DNA of 40,464 bases from JAKJEP01 sp964580995 (lineage in GTDB: Bacteria > Planctomycetota > Phycisphaerae > Sedimentisphaerales > SM23-30): the NCBI GenBank assembly GCA_964580995.1, contig CAZOMV010000051.1, positions 1 through 40,464 on the forward strand, in the 5' to 3' direction. Below the pieces are notes generated by a model that had not been told where the DNA came from, did not search any database, and saw only the letters and a list, made by a program, of their open reading frames with translations. The translations under genes were made by a program, and so were the position numbers. Below, piece by piece: positions 9,306 through 16,990 of the stretch. Numbering within the stretch: position 1 is the first letter of the stretch; every line of letters starts with the position of its first letter.

Positions 9306-10361
9306 TTATTGGGCAGCGGCATCCGTAATGGAATTTCCGTATGCCATAATTACGGCGGCGGCCATTAAAAAGGCGATGGCCAGGTACATGGTCGTTCGAG
9401 GTTTTCCCGTTACCCCTTTCCATTCCCCACTGATGAATCCGACACCCTGGCCGCCCATGATCTGCATGGCCTGCTGTACGCCGAACCCGACGGAGGCTCC
9501 CAGCGGACCGAGCAATACCATGCCTCGGCCCATCAGAGTAACCGCCAGGCAGATATTGAAGCCAATAAGGGACGACAGAAGGATTTCCTTGCGGCATTCG
9601 TTCAGGATGTGCCAGGATTTGTTTTTGGTCATCAGGAAGGCCGGATACAAAATATTGACCAGAACCCCCGCCGTCAAACCGGCGGCCCAGACGGCGAAAT
9701 TGGCGGGGATTTCATGGGCGCCCCGGTCCTGCATGGCCTTGACAATAGGTCCCTGGCTATAGACAAAGGCCAGGCTGATGCCGCAGGAGGTAATGCCGGC
9801 AATCACGGCCATGAGCAGCCCGACGAGAAAACTACCGGTGGTTTTTTCTTGTTGGTGTAAGGCCTGGTTTCTGCCCCAGCCGGCCCAGGAAACCAGAGTT
9901 ACCCCGATCAGCATCACCGCAACCCCGCCCAACACGATCAATCCCGGCGGGGAGAAGAGGCCGGGGGCATTTTCGAATTTGCCCGTGCCTTTAAAGATCA
10001 TGGGGATGATGACTCCGATGGAAACTCCCAGACCCGCTAAAATCGCGCCGGTTAGGCTGAAGCCGATGCGTACCAGGCAGAGAAAACTGAGGACATTGGC
10101 AATCCCCCAGCTCAGAGAGAACAAGTTGGATTTGAGGAAAACCGAGGATTCGACGCTTTGGTAGGCCTGCAGGGCGTTGGGGCAAAAGCAGAGAGTGATT
10201 CCCCAGGGAATGATGACTAATCCGACCAGCATGGCGACAAACGCCCAATGCTCGTACCGGAATTTTTTCATGATTTTCATGGGCCAGGGGGCACTGCCCA
10301 TACAGAGACCGGCGATCACCACCAGCAGCGTTCCAAATATCACTTTGGGATCCATACGCAA
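9306..10361 (-). CDS. rhaT: RhaT-family L-rhamnose/proton symporter-like transporter
   Basis: 351-residue inner-membrane protein with about ten hydrophobic segments and almost no soluble domain. It resembles RhaT of the drug/metabolite transporter superfamily, which imports L-rhamnose with a proton. Visible features are the N-terminal GTLLVVIAGLCMGSAPWPMK, the central Gly-rich SLTGAILAGLGVSIGV, and the C-terminal LGPLGASVGFGVQQAMQI with a following GEWKGVTG loop. It lies 50 bp after the SDR gene and 103 bp before the GH36 gene on the same strand, fitting uptake of a sugar released outside. In planctomycetes this family may serve other sugars, for example fucose, so the substrate is an inference. 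Confidence 0.8.
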   Translation of the reverse strand: MRMDPKVIFGTLLVVIAGLCMGSAPWPMKIMKKFRYEHWAFVAMLVGLVIIPWGITLCFCPNALQAYQSVESSVFLKSNLFSLSWGIANVLSFLCLVRIGFSLTGAILAGLGVSIGVIIPMIFKGTGKFENAPGLFSPPGLIVLGGVAVMLIGVTLVSWAGWGRNQALHQQEKTTGSFLVGLLMAVIAGITSCGISLAFVYSQGPIVKAMQDRGAHEIPANFAVWAAGLTAGVLVNILYPAFLMTKNKSWHILNECRKEILLSSLIGFNICLAVTLMGRGMVLLGPLGASVGFGVQQAMQIMGGQGVGFISGEWKGVTGKPRTTMYLAIAFLMAAAVIMAYGNSITDAAAQ

Positions 10362-10411
10362 ACCTTTATTTCACAAATACTAGGGAGGAACTATTATTAT
10401 GTTATGTTTGA

Positions 10412-11197
10412 TTAGAAATTCCGTATGTACCCGACGGTCCAGCCGCCATCGACGGCGATGACCTGGCCGGTTAGATAGCTGCTTTCGGGGGCGGCGAGGA
10501 ACAGGACGGCATAGGCGATTTCCTCGCATTGGCCGGGGCGGCCTAACGCAATATGAGAGAGGAGGTCTTTGCCCCAGTCGGTGGGATTGCCGTCATCTCC
10601 GTAAAAGATTTTTTTCGTCGGGCCGGTTAGAATGGAACCGGGAGCGATGCAGTTTACCAGGATGCCCTTGGAGCCTAACTCGATAGCCATACACTGGGTA
10701 AGATTTGCCACCCCGGCTTTGGCGGCATCGTAGGCACATTGTAAACGCAGCGGAACAATGCCGGCGACCGAGGAGATATTGATAATCCGGCCGCCTCCCT
10801 GTGGAATCATGACCTGGGCGGTATATTTACTCATGAGATAGACGCCAGTCAAATCGACATTCAGAATCCAGTCCCATTTGTCGCGCGGGAACTGGTCAAT
10901 GGTGCATCGTTCACTGCCGGAATAGACCCCGGCGTTATTGACCAGGATATCCAGCGAGCCGAAGTCTTTGGCAATTTTCCGGATCGTATCTTCGATCTGC
11001 GGTTCATTGGTTACATCCAGGGCCATGCTGACGGCGTTGGGAGATCCGGCGGCGGCTTTTTCCGCTGCTTCGAGGTTATAATCGGAGAAAATTACTTTGG
11101 CCCCATTGGCGGCCAGGACCTGGGAGATGGATTTGCCGATATGCCCGCCGGCACCTGTGACCAGGGCCACTTTTCCTGTAAGTTCGACTCTCATCAT
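10412..11197 (-). CDS. Short-chain dehydrogenase/reductase (sugar dehydrogenase-like)
   Basis: 261-residue classical SDR, a cytoplasmic NAD(P)-dependent oxidoreductase. The Rossmann nucleotide motif TGAGGHIG is near residue 15, the NNAG motif near 87, the catalytic Ser in INISSVAG and the YDAAK Tyr-Lys pair near 157-161. The C-terminal LTGQVIAVDGGWTV is typical. GGAGG lies six bases before the first ATG, which fixes the start. It is first in a minus-strand group with the rhaT-like transporter and GH36 gene, suggesting a sugar or polyol dehydrogenase acting on the imported sugar. It is divergent from the URO-D-like gene across a 166-bp gap. The substrate cannot be read from the sequence. Confidence 0.85.
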   Translation of the reverse strand: MMRVELTGKVALVTGAGGHIGKSISQVLAANGAKVIFSDYNLEAAEKAAAGSPNAVSMALDVTNEPQIEDTIRKIAKDFGSLDILVNNAGVYSGSERCTIDQFPRDKWDWILNVDLTGVYLMSKYTAQVMIPQGGGRIINISSVAGIVPLRLQCAYDAAKAGVANLTQCMAIELGSKGILVNCIAPGSILTGPTKKIFYGDDGNPTDWGKDLLSHIALGRPGQCEEIAYAVLFLAAPESSYLTGQVIAVDGGWTVGYIRNF

Positions 11198-11296
11198 GTT
11201 TTACCTCCGTGAACTGCTTATTTTACTAATCGAGAAAACCAAGGGTAAACCATATTGTGCTGCACTGGAAATTTAAGATAAAAGGAAATAATTTTC

Positions 11297-11325
11297 TTGT
11301 CAAGAATAAAATATTTAAATATCAT
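11297..11325 (+). promoter_or_regulatory. Promoter with overlapping palindrome before the URO-D-like gene
   Basis: TTGTCA (11297-11302) and TATCAT (11320-11325) are 17 bp apart, in very AT-rich DNA. The -35 box lies inside the 13-base palindrome TTCTTGTCAAGAA (11294-11306), a plausible repressor site. The expected transcript would start near 11332, about 30 nt before the ATG. Confidence 0.4.
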
Positions 11326-11363
11326 AATATCTACTTAAAATATATCAAAAAGAAAGGTTGAGT

Positions 11364-12449
11364 ATGCAAGAGGTTCAGAAGATTGTCAGAAATTTTGAAC
11401 GAACCGTAGCGGGATTACCAGCAGAAGTGCCCATGATGGTATGGAGCGGGGGGCCGTCGGTTCCTGCTTTTACCCATGTGCCAGCCGATAGATATTTCCG
11501 GGAGGCGGAAGCCTGTTTAAAAGCCATGCTGGCCTTTTATCATCTGCTGCCGGAAGTAGTGATGGTTCCCGGCCTGATTCCGGATTTTGGTGTGGCGCCG
11601 CAACCGTCGGCATTCGGTGCGAAAATCCGGTATTTTGCCAATCAGGCGCCCCATGCGGATACCTGTGTGACCATCGAGCAAATTCCCCATTTGAAGCCTT
11701 CCAATCCGAAGAGAGATGGCGTGATGCCGGAGTTTTTCGCGGCATTACAATATTTCTGTGATCATCTACCGCCGGATTTATGTGAAAGCTATTGCCTGGG
11801 TCATGCCGTGGTTTTGGGACCCATGGATCTAGCCGGTTTGATTCTGGGGTACGGCGAGCTGTATGAAGGATTCTATACCCATCCTGCGGAAATCCACCAA
11901 TTGCTGAAAATCACGACGGAAAGCGTGATATCGTATATTAAAGCGCATGAGCCGATCAGCGGGCCGATCCGGCGATTAACCTTGGCGGATCATCAATCTG
12001 CCATGATATCCCGGGCGCAGGTGGAGGAATTCTGGGCCCCCTATATCCGGCAGGTGGTTGCCGAATTTCCCGGGGCGATGCATATCTATCATAATGAGTC
12101 AAATACGAGCCATATGATGGATATGATACCGGAGTTAGGTTTTACGGTATTTCATATGGGAAATGAAGTAAAAGGCGATTATGCGGAAGGTCTGCGAGCA
12201 ACTAAAGCGGCGATAGGCGACAGAGTGACCATGATGGGGAACATGCACAGCCAGGATATTTTATTGCGTAAGACAGCCGCCGAAATCTATCAGGAGGCCG
12301 TCCGGCAACTGGAAGTCGGCGCTCCGAACGGGAGGTTTGTGCTGGCGGTGCGGGCGGGGTTTGCTCCGGAGACACCCATAGAGAATGTCCGGGCTATGAT
12401 TCAGGCAGGTCTGGATTGGAATCGGAAAAAGATATTGGCAATGCCATAA
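11364..12449 (+). CDS. Uroporphyrinogen decarboxylase-fold protein, not HemE
   Basis: 361-residue cytoplasmic protein with the overall pattern of the URO-D/MtaA superfamily: CLGHAVVLGPMDLAGLI in the middle, YHNESNTSHMMDMIPELG near 242, and a C-terminal FVLAVRAGFAPETPIENV followed by MIQAGLDW. The HemE N-terminal signature (an Arg-Gln-Ala-Gly-Arg run) is absent, and so is the His-x-Cys zinc motif of MtaA-type corrinoid methyltransferases. It is therefore neither a standard heme enzyme nor a recognised methyltransferase. I chose ATG 11364 because AAAGG lies six bases before it; an upstream TTG at 11358 would overlap that site. It is divergent from the SDR-rhaT-GH36 group. Relatives without assigned function often sit in sugar-utilisation loci of planctomycetes (recalled, not checked). 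Confidence 0.7.
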   Translation: MQEVQKIVRNFERTVAGLPAEVPMMVWSGGPSVPAFTHVPADRYFREAEACLKAMLAFYHLLPEVVMVPGLIPDFGVAPQPSAFGAKIRYFANQAPHADTCVTIEQIPHLKPSNPKRDGVMPEFFAALQYFCDHLPPDLCESYCLGHAVVLGPMDLAGLILGYGELYEGFYTHPAEIHQLLKITTESVISYIKAHEPISGPIRRLTLADHQSAMISRAQVEEFWAPYIRQVVAEFPGAMHIYHNESNTSHMMDMIPELGFTVFHMGNEVKGDYAEGLRATKAAIGDRVTMMGNMHSQDILLRKTAAEIYQEAVRQLEVGAPNGRFVLAVRAGFAPETPIENVRAMIQAGLDWNRKKILAMP

Positions 12450-12604
12450 AACTAATTATGACGCTAGCGTCAAAAACTCTTCGACCCCTTGTTATTGGGG
12501 AGCCAGGGCTGTTTTTGGAAGTCAATATCGACTTTTGGCGGTTCCGTCAATTATGTCCGTAGAAATCAGTGGTTTATGGCATATTGAAAAGATTTTATTG
12601 ACAT

Positions 12605-12616
12605 ATAAGTACTTAT
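12605..12616. promoter_or_regulatory. Candidate operator palindrome
   Basis: ATAAGTACTTAT is a perfect 12-base palindrome. It follows TTGACA (12598-12603) by one base and lies 33 bp upstream of the proposed promoter of the GntR-type gene. Regulators of this family commonly bind short palindromes near their own promoter, so autoregulation is possible. The sequence is not a recognised FadR-type site. Confidence 0.3.
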
Positions 12617-12648
12617 GCACAAATGAAATAGATCTGTTTTTGTGACAA

Positions 12649-12677
12649 CGGACAAAATTTTTAAAAAATCATATAAT
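12649..12677 (+). promoter_or_regulatory. Sigma70-like promoter for the GntR-type gene
   Basis: CGGACA (12649-12654, four of six consensus bases) and a perfect TATAAT (12672-12677) are 17 bp apart. The leader would be about 90 nt. A second TATAAT (12710-12715) lies closer to the gene but has a poor -35. Confidence 0.4.
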
Positions 12678-12774
12678 ATTTGCTGGTAAAATACATGATA
12701 TATAGTTATTATAATATTTAAGTTTCAAGGAAACACAAGTTCTGCATCTAAAAACAAAAGGAAAGAGCCTAGTC

Positions 12775-13488
12775 ATGAGTACACTAAACGGATTTTCTCG
12801 AATTAATACAGCCAATCGAGTGTATCAGGCTGTGGAGTCAATCAAGGAATATATCCTGCGAGAGGATTTAAAGCCAGGTGCCGAATTACCACCGGAGGAT
12901 GATATGGCCAAGCAGATCGGGGTGAGCAAATTTTCCATGCGGGAGGCGCTGCGGATAGCGCAGGCGCAAGGGCTGCTGGAGATCAATCGCGGCAGCCGGA
13001 CCAAAGTAGCCCAGCCGACGGCGGAACCGGCTATCGAGGCGATGTCGAACATGATGAGGAATTCGGAACATGCCTTATTGGATTTAACGGAAGCCCGTGC
13101 CGGTCTGGAATGTCATATTGCCCGGCTGGCCGCACAAAGGGCACAGCCGGAACAGATGGAAGCCATGCAGGAAGCGCTGGTGCAGATGGAAAAAAATCGC
13201 AAGAATCTTTCGTTATGTGCAGAATATGATACGGAGTTTCATCATCTGCTGGCGCAGGCGACGGGGAATGTTATATTTGAGATCATGCTGGCGCCGGTGG
13301 CCAAATTGTTGGAAAAATCCCGGAAGGCGACTCTGAAAACGGCGACGCCGGAGAAGTCGCTGGAGGGGCATAAAAAGATTTTGGAGGCGATTCGAAACCG
13401 GGATTCGGAATTGGCGGCTCACTGTATGGCGGATCATCTGCGAACGGCGGAGAAGGGCTTAAAGGAAAATGAGGATACGGAATCGTGA
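12775..13488 (+). CDS. FadR-subfamily GntR transcriptional regulator
   Basis: 237-residue DNA-binding repressor or activator. Residues 10-80 form the GntR winged helix: LKPGAELPPEDDMAKQIGVS, then FSMREALRIAQAQGLLEI and the wing NRGSRTKV. Residues 95-230 form the helical FCD ligand domain. Its metal/ligand signature is visible as YDTEFHHLLAQATGN, EGHKKILEAI and MADHLRTAE, giving the usual Asp and three His ligands. Such regulators usually sense sugar acids or organic acids, including lactate (LldR) and hexuronates. Its place between sugar genes and the EtfAB-dehydrogenase operon would suit either. GGAAAG lies nine bases before the ATG. The effector is unknown. Confidence 0.88.
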   Translation: MSTLNGFSRINTANRVYQAVESIKEYILREDLKPGAELPPEDDMAKQIGVSKFSMREALRIAQAQGLLEINRGSRTKVAQPTAEPAIEAMSNMMRNSEHALLDLTEARAGLECHIARLAAQRAQPEQMEAMQEALVQMEKNRKNLSLCAEYDTEFHHLLAQATGNVIFEIMLAPVAKLLEKSRKATLKTATPEKSLEGHKKILEAIRNRDSELAAHCMADHLRTAEKGLKENEDTES

Positions 13489-13534
13489 CTGGGTAAAAAG
13501 AGATGGATAAATGGTTTTTGGAGGCTATTGAACC

Positions 13535-14434
13535 ATGGAAGAGATGAAAAGGAACATGAGAAAGAAGGCGTTTACGCTGGTAGAGTTGTTGGTGGTGATT
13601 GCCATCATTGCTATTCTGGTATCCATCCTGCTGCCCTCGCTGGCCAAGGCGCGGGAACTGGCCCGGCGGTCCGTCTGTTCTGGAAATCTGCACAAATGGG
13701 GTGTGTCTATTCATGCTTATGCCTGGGATGGCAATGATAAGATTCCGGAAACAGCGTGGCTGTGGGGACCCAGTGTTAGAATACCCAATGGGATGTGGAC
13801 CCCTGAGATTGCCACCCGAACGAGTGCCAGTCTGGGGCAAAGGGCCGCGGAGGTTGGTATGTGGTCACTGGATATCATGAAAGAGTATATCAGTGAATTA
13901 AATGAAGATAAAACGCTGGGGAATTCGGGATTATTGTGCCCGAGTGCGCCTGGTTATAGCCAGACATGTAGGGATCTTTATGAGGCGAATGGTTATATAC
14001 AGACTTCTTATACGTATTTTGGCCAGGTGAGCAAGTGGGCAGCCACCGCCAGTGCCAGCACACTGAATCCGGCTAATAACGAACTTTGGTTAATACGGGA
14101 TCTGGCGGACGAGAATCTGAATGATGGGACCAAAATCATTATGTCGGATATTCTGATGTTGGAAACGTACGCAGGTGCGGGCTGGTGTTACAATCATACC
14201 AATGGAGGAAAGCCTTCCTATGGTAATGCTGCGTTTGGTGATGGGAATAACGTAGATTATGGTGATGAAGAGCCGCCTATTGCGGGTGTGAATCATCTTC
14301 ATTGTGATCTCAGTGTTCAGTGGAAGGATGAAAATCAGTTTGATACGGCCTATATGATGAAGACGACCGTCACGAAGTCGGGTACCAAGATCCCCTGGGT
14401 CAGTGTCGGTGGTCAAATTGTGACGACCTATTGA
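13535..14434 (+). CDS. Pseudopilin-like protein with prepilin cleavage/methylation motif
   Basis: 299-residue protein of the large planctomycete family with a type IV prepilin N-terminus. The leader is short and basic (MEEMKRNMRKKA). Cleavage is expected between Ala and Phe in KKA-FTLVELLVVIAIIAIL, leaving a hydrophobic helix with Glu at position 5 of the mature protein. The rest is a soluble extracellular domain. Near the end VNHLHCDLSVQW resembles the H-x9-DG-type motif common in this family. It would be processed by a prepilin peptidase and may join a type II secretion-like pseudopilus. No other secretion gene is nearby. GGAGG (13521-13525) supports ATG 13535; ATGs at 13544 and 13556 are alternatives that leave the mature protein unchanged. 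It is 46 bp after the GntR gene. Confidence 0.82.
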   Translation: MEEMKRNMRKKAFTLVELLVVIAIIAILVSILLPSLAKARELARRSVCSGNLHKWGVSIHAYAWDGNDKIPETAWLWGPSVRIPNGMWTPEIATRTSASLGQRAAEVGMWSLDIMKEYISELNEDKTLGNSGLLCPSAPGYSQTCRDLYEANGYIQTSYTYFGQVSKWAATASASTLNPANNELWLIRDLADENLNDGTKIIMSDILMLETYAGAGWCYNHTNGGKPSYGNAAFGDGNNVDYGDEEPPIAGVNHLHCDLSVQWKDENQFDTAYMMKTTVTKSGTKIPWVSVGGQIVTTY

Positions 14435-14487
14435 CCGGGACAAAGGTTTTAACCGGCGAAAAATAAAAAGGTATTTGGAAGTTGCGT

Positions 14488-15321
14488 ATGCGTAGCAGAC
14501 AGCCGAACAAAATGACAAACAAAAGAGTTTTCGTTACCGGCTCCGGAACGGGCATCGGCAGAGAGATAGCGCTGGAATTTGCCCGGGAAGGTGCTGCCGT
14601 GGTGCTGCACTACTCGCACAGCGATCAGGGCGCCTTATCGGCTGAGGAAGAAATCCGGCAAATGGGAGGCAAAGCCAAAGCCTTCCAGGCCGATTTCAAT
14701 CAAGTGAAGGAAGTACAGCAATTAGCGCGTCAGACGACGGATTTTCTGGGTGGTCTGGATGTGCTGGTCAATAACGCGGGCATTACCATGAATTTGCCCT
14801 TTGAGGAGGTGACGCCGGAGCAGTTTGACACGCTCTATCAGGTGAATGTCCGGGCGCAATTTTTCCTGACGCAGGCGGCGCTACCGGCGCTGGTCCAAAG
14901 CCGGGGAGCGATTATCAATATGACCTCCATCCATGCCCTGGAAGGGATGCCGCAGCATTCGGTTTATGCGGGCACGAAGGGTGCGATTGTCGCTTATACG
15001 CGGGAACTGGCGATTGAATTATCCCTGAAAGGGGTCCGGGTGAACGCAATCGCCGCTGGGGCGGTGCAGGTGGAAAATCATTACAAGGTAATTCCGGATT
15101 ATGATCCCAAAGCGTTCGGGGATGTGATCCCCAGCGGTTTTATGGGCCGGCCGATCGATGTGGCGCAATTGGCGGTTTTCCTGGCCTCGGAGGCGGCGCG
15201 TTATATTGTTGGGCAGACGATCGTGCTGGATGGAGGAACCACAGCGTGGATGCCGTTCAGCAACGCGTTTCGCCAGCCGAATCCCTGTCATTTCGGCAAG
15301 GGGTATGTTCCAGGATTGTAA
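14488..15321 (+). CDS. Short-chain dehydrogenase/reductase (FabG-like)
   Basis: 277-residue classical SDR. The nucleotide-binding motif TGSGTGIG lies near residue 17 and NNAG near 94. The catalytic Ser is in NMTSIHALEG and the Tyr-Lys pair is YAGTK. The C-terminal IVGQTIVLDGGTT is standard. It shares only the fold motifs with the SDR at 10412-11197, so it is not a recent duplicate. ATG 14488 has GGAA seven bases upstream; ATG 14512 would also preserve the fold. It ends with a tail of about 20 residues (MPFSNAFRQPNP) beyond the usual end of the family. The neighbourhood suggests a sugar or sugar-acid dehydrogenase; a fatty-acid FabG is less likely because no acyl-carrier genes are near. Confidence 0.83.
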   Translation: MRSRQPNKMTNKRVFVTGSGTGIGREIALEFAREGAAVVLHYSHSDQGALSAEEEIRQMGGKAKAFQADFNQVKEVQQLARQTTDFLGGLDVLVNNAGITMNLPFEEVTPEQFDTLYQVNVRAQFFLTQAALPALVQSRGAIINMTSIHALEGMPQHSVYAGTKGAIVAYTRELAIELSLKGVRVNAIAAGAVQVENHYKVIPDYDPKAFGDVIPSGFMGRPIDVAQLAVFLASEAARYIVGQTIVLDGGTTAWMPFSNAFRQPNPCHFGKGYVPGL

Positions 15322-15447
15322 ACAGCAGACTATTGAATCATGGAAAGGTAAAAAAGAAAGGAGGCAGAACCAGATTGGATGTCAAGTGGAGAAAGCGTAA
15401 AAGTAGTTTTAGGGTTCTTACAGGAGTTTGAGAAGGAGTACAAAAAA

Positions 15448-16956
15448 ATGAGAAGAAGATATGTTATTTTAGTATTGTTGGTAAGTCTTTGTTATGGTTC
15501 GTTGACATCAGGGGAGATCTTGACCTGGAATCTCAAGGATGACCTGGTTTTTCAGCATGTGGAACCGCTGGGCGATAATCCCAATGGCCAGTGGACGTAT
15601 GGTGTGGCCGACGCCGCAGCGGACCGGAATGCCCCCAGCACCGCGGGTTTTCAGGCTTTTACTATTTCCTATGAACAAGCTATCGGCGTGCCCTGGTGGC
15701 ACTTTGAACCGGCCTGGTTTGCGGAGATTCCCGGTCTGTGGTTGAATACTACTGACGGAGATGTCTATGGCAGTGTGCCGGGCGAAGTGGGTATGCACCC
15801 CGGCTATCAAACTTCGGGCAATCACCAGTGCGTGGTGCGATGGACCGCACCGGATGACGGGGAAGTTCGGCTGACGGGACAGTGGTGGTCCACGTTGGGA
15901 TCCACTACGTTGCGTGATCTTTGCATTGTGAAAAACGAGAACTTTACGTTACGGAAGAATCTTGACAATTTGGGTCAAGCGGTTCCGTTTAATTTTACCG
16001 TTTGTGTCTATGGCGGTGATATCATAGATTTTGCGGTGGGCGTCGGGAGTGACGGCGGTTATGGTGGCGATTCAGAAACCCTGACTCTGGCGATTACCCT
16101 GGATACCAGTGTGGATCCGGGCGGATGCCCCATCTTTGATCCCAACGCAGGCGAGGATCCCATAGAACCCAATGAGCCGGTCGATGATCCCGATGCCACC
16201 AGTTGGAATATAACGGAGGATATCCAATTTGTAAGCAATCCGAGCACCATATACTGGTCCTATGGATCGGTGCATGTTCCGGTTATCACTCCGGAGGATC
16301 CGAACAATCCTCCGGCGCGGCCCTGGGATGTAGATCATCTGGATACAACGGAGCTGAATCTCTTTGATGAAGCGATCCAACTGGGTGGCACGGCAGCGAA
16401 CTGGTGGTTTTATGCGGAGTCCAATCCTCTCTATAATACGTATCTGATTCCTTGTGTTTACAAAAATATCACAGCCGGAGATATGTACGGCTGCCCGCCG
16501 GGGAAGACGGCTTTGCATCCCCAGGCGATAGATGAGAATACGGGACTCGAAGATGTTTGTGTGGTTCGATGGACTTCCAATCGGACTGCTACCTTCATCG
16601 TAGAGGGTGCCTTTAATGCCGGTGCTGCCAGTGCCTGCGATTATTTCATTATTCAGAATGCGACTACGCAGTTATTCCGGGAACTGGATACGTATGAAAC
16701 CAAACCATTCAAGCTTTTGGTTTCTCTGGATGCGGGTGACACCCTGGATTTTGTAGTGGGAGCAGGAACAGATCGGGGCTTTAGTGACACGACTCCGTTG
16801 GATTTAAGCATTATCGCTAATCCGCCCTGTGAGGATGTAGGCATTTATCTGGAGACTGATTTTAATCAGGACTGTTATATCAACCTGGAGGATTTTGCTA
16901 TATTGGCACAAAACTGGCTCAAGTGTACCGATCCGCAAAATCCAGGATGCGAATAA
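15448..16956 (+). CDS. Secreted two-domain protein with dockerin-like C-terminus (paralogue 1)
   Basis: 502-residue exported protein of unknown function. A signal peptide (1-22: YVILVLLVSLCYGSLTSG) is followed by two copies of a beta-rich domain, at about 23-225 and 251-458. Shared landmarks are a W-N/D-x-x-x-D start, NPxGxWxYG, PWWHFEP or NWWFYAE, a LWLN or VYKN stretch, LHP or MHPG, VVRWTAP and DFxVGxGxD. The last 43 residues (460-502) hold a single calcium-loop-like dockerin module: DFNQDCYINLEDFAILAQNW plus flanking cysteines. AAGGAG ten bases before ATG 15448, and the match of this leader to the next paralogue, fix the start. The frame is open back to 15379, and an unused strong ribosome site (AAAGGAGG, near 15358) lies there. 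It is probably co-transcribed with the next gene. Confidence 0.8.
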   Translation: MRRRYVILVLLVSLCYGSLTSGEILTWNLKDDLVFQHVEPLGDNPNGQWTYGVADAAADRNAPSTAGFQAFTISYEQAIGVPWWHFEPAWFAEIPGLWLNTTDGDVYGSVPGEVGMHPGYQTSGNHQCVVRWTAPDDGEVRLTGQWWSTLGSTTLRDLCIVKNENFTLRKNLDNLGQAVPFNFTVCVYGGDIIDFAVGVGSDGGYGGDSETLTLAITLDTSVDPGGCPIFDPNAGEDPIEPNEPVDDPDATSWNITEDIQFVSNPSTIYWSYGSVHVPVITPEDPNNPPARPWDVDHLDTTELNLFDEAIQLGGTAANWWFYAESNPLYNTYLIPCVYKNITAGDMYGCPPGKTALHPQAIDENTGLEDVCVVRWTSNRTATFIVEGAFNAGAASACDYFIIQNATTQLFRELDTYETKPFKLLVSLDAGDTLDFVVGAGTDRGFSDTTPLDLSIIANPPCEDVGIYLETDFNQDCYINLEDFAILAQNWLKCTDPQNPGCE

Positions 16957-16990
16957 AACCATGTAATCACAAGAGAAGGAGTATATAAAA

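Larger units (their letters stand above)
12450..12774. other. 325-bp regulatory gap before the GntR gene
   Basis: No gene is seen. The left part holds a 14-base palindrome TGACGCTAGCGTCA (12459-12472) and a CCCC/GGGG hairpin around 12484-12499 that may end the URO-D-like transcript, although the following T run is short. The right part is AT-rich and holds the 12-base palindrome ATAAGTACTTAT (12605-12616) and a promoter at 12649-12677. Confidence 0.5.
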
